This document shows positions 5,277 through 6,377 of a DNA stretch of 6,377 nucleotides, piece by piece; the first letter of the stretch is position 1, and each line of letters begins with the position of its first letter. The notes below the pieces were generated by a model that worked only from the letters and a program-made list of their open reading frames with translations, made no database searches and was not told where the DNA came from. Position numbers and translations under genes: made by a program. Location: assembly GCA_017628935.1 (NCBI GenBank), contig JAGBYC010000133.1, positions 1 to 6,377 on the forward strand, in the 5' to 3' direction. The DNA is from Clostridia bacterium. Its GTDB lineage: Bacteria > Bacillota > Clostridia > Christensenellales > Borkfalkiaceae.

Positions 5277-6377
5277 TTACTCCTTTATAATTTCAGCCGT
5301 TAAGCCGTCGCCGTACGGCGCGCCCAAACGTACTTTAACTTTTTTATTAATTTCATTACCTTTTACGTAAGTTTTTATATAATTTTCAGTATAACCAACA
5401 ACGTAATCGTTTTCAACTTCTTCTAAAATAACGTAACTTTCTTTATTAACGTTTTCAAGTAAAAAGTCGCGCTTTAGTTCGTTTTTTAAGGTAATTAAGG
5501 CGTTTAACCTTTCTTTTTTAACGTTAGACGGCAAATCTTTTAACTTGCTTGAAACAGTGCCTTCACGCGAAGAATACGGAAAACAGTGTATATCAGAAAA
5601 CTTAGCCTTTTTGCAAAAATTTAACGTGTCGGCAAAGTCTTTATCAGTTTCGGTAGGAAAACCTACGATAATATCAGTTGTAATAGACGCGCGTGGATAA
5701 AAACTTCTAATTAAATTAACTGAATTTAAAAACTCATTAGTTGTGTAATGACGGTTCATTTTCTTTAAAACACTATCGCTACCCGACTGTAACGAAAGGT
5801 GAAAATGTGGCGCAAAATCGTATAAACTTTTAGTTGCAAGCAAAAATTCGTTATTAACTACAACTTCTTCTAAACTGCCAAGCCTAATTCGTGTTTTTAC
5901 GCCAGATAACCTTTGTAATAACCCGTTTAACTTAATTCCGTTAAAATCATACGCCGATAAGTTTATACCCGTTAAAACGGCTTCAATAGGGTTTAAATAC
6001 TCTATTTCTTTTACAATTTCGCTATCACACCTTGAACGCGACCTACCACGAAGGTACGGAATTATACAATACGCGCAAAAATTATTGCAACCGTCTTGCA
6101 CTTTAATAAAGGCGCGCGTTTTTAAGCGTTTAGGTGGCAATGCTTCAATTTCGTAATTATCGTTATCATCGATAATAACGCCAGTTTTATCAATAATTGA
6201 CGGTATTTTGCTTTTGTTTCTAGTGCCCGTTACTAAAGTAACGCCTTCTTTACAAATAAAGTCGTTAGGAGAGTTTTGACTTGCACACCCACACACTATA
6301 ATTTTAGCGTTTTTATTAAATTTTCTAACCCTTGCAACAAGTTGGCGTGACTTTTTTTCAGCCTCAGCCGTAACGGC
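5277..6377 (-). CDS. mtaB: tRNA t6A37 methylthiotransferase MtaB (N-terminus cut by window edge)
   Basis: Radical-SAM enzyme that converts t6A to ms2t6A at position 37 of tRNAs reading ANN codons. The frame is open from the window edge to TAA at 5277-5279 (366 residues; the family is about 430-450, so roughly 70-80 are missing). The fragment opens at the end of the N-terminal MTTase domain: AVTAEAEKKSRQ corresponds to the family's NTCxVTxxAExKSRQ, and the third cluster cysteine is in VCGCASQ. The radical-SAM motif is CNNFCAYC (Cys97, Cys101, Cys104 of the visible part; codons around 6089-6066), followed by IPYLRGRSRSR. HFHLSLQSGSDSVLKKMNRHYT and ITTDIIVGFPTET are typical MiaB/MtaB core motifs, and the last 60 or so residues are TRAM-like. 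RGRSRSR and the genomic context favour MtaB over MiaB or RimO. A GTG at 6296 is internal and not the start. The HIT gene follows after two bases. Confidence 0.95.
   Translation of the reverse strand, partial: AVTAEAEKKSRQLVARVRKFNKNAKIIVCGCASQNSPNDFICKEGVTLVTGTRNKSKIPSIIDKTGVIIDDNDNYEIEALPPKRLKTRAFIKVQDGCNNFCAYCIIPYLRGRSRSRCDSEIVKEIEYLNPIEAVLTGINLSAYDFNGIKLNGLLQRLSGVKTRIRLGSLEEVVVNNEFLLATKSLYDFAPHFHLSLQSGSDSVLKKMNRHYTTNEFLNSVNLIRSFYPRASITTDIIVGFPTETDKDFADTLNFCKKAKFSDIHCFPYSSREGTVSSKLKDLPSNVKKERLNALITLKNELKRDFLLENVNKESYVILEEVENDYVVGYTENYIKTYVKGNEINKKVKVRLGAPYGDGLTAEIIKE
5280..5286 (-). promoter_or_regulatory. Ribosome binding site of the HIT gene, inside the end of mtaB
   Basis: AAAGGAG on the minus strand covers the last sense codons and first stop base of mtaB and lies 5 bases before the HIT ATG. 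This implies that ribosomes ending mtaB deliver directly to the HIT start. Confidence 0.9.

Noticed and set aside
6294..6296. GTG as the start of mtaB
   Set aside because: The frame continues upstream to the window edge and encodes the conserved AEAEKKSRQ stretch of the MTTase domain, so the gene is truncated by the window.
1..6377. CRISPR array, insertion sequence, tRNA or rRNA, or stop-codon reassignment
   Set aside because: No spaced direct repeats, transposase-like frame, terminal inverted repeats or tRNA-like folds were seen. All visible stops are TAA and conserved Trp positions use TGG.

Overview
The window is a 6.4 kb stretch of an AT-rich (roughly one third G+C by eye) bacterial chromosome in which every gene lies on the minus strand, so genes read from high to low coordinates. 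Gene content and order point to a Firmicute (Bacillota), most likely an uncultured clostridial lineage. The block mtaB - HIT protein - rpsU is the tail of the classical Firmicutes dnaK/prmA/rsmE/mtaB/rpsU neighbourhood, bS21 has the short 59-residue Firmicutes form, the helicase has a PcrA-type C-terminal domain, and the ligase resembles the clostridial LigA subtype. All five visible stop codons are TAA, and nothing suggests a non-standard genetic code.

Region by region, in transcription order: (1) 6377-5277 is mtaB, a tRNA methylthiotransferase cut off at its N-terminus by the window edge. Two bases after its stop comes a HIT-family nucleotide-binding protein (5274-4936), whose ribosome binding site lies inside the last mtaB codons. 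(2) A 95-base gap holds a 17-base palindrome and a consensus sigma-70/sigma-A promoter (TTGACA, 17 bp, TATAAT) that drives rpsU, ribosomal protein bS21 (4840-4661). (3) A strong intrinsic terminator follows rpsU. Only 14 bases beyond it starts an unrecognised 131-residue lysine- and tyrosine-rich protein (4599-4204) with a second intrinsic terminator directly after its stop. (4) A compact promoter region with an SD-poor, possibly leaderless start leads into pcrA, the SF1A DNA helicase (4110-1828). Then comes ligA, the NAD+-dependent DNA ligase (1763 to beyond position 1), which lacks only its C-terminal BRCT domain here because of the window edge.

Functionally this is a junction of two housekeeping blocks, translation/tRNA modification (mtaB, HIT, rpsU) and DNA repair/replication (pcrA-ligA). 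The unknown small gene sits between them, where many Firmicutes carry yqeY. I found no mobile element, CRISPR array, tRNA, rRNA or defence system, and no evidence of a new multi-gene system. The points most worth a second look are the terminator-isolated unknown gene, the SD-less pcrA start, the palindrome abutting the rpsU promoter, and the absence of GATC sites.
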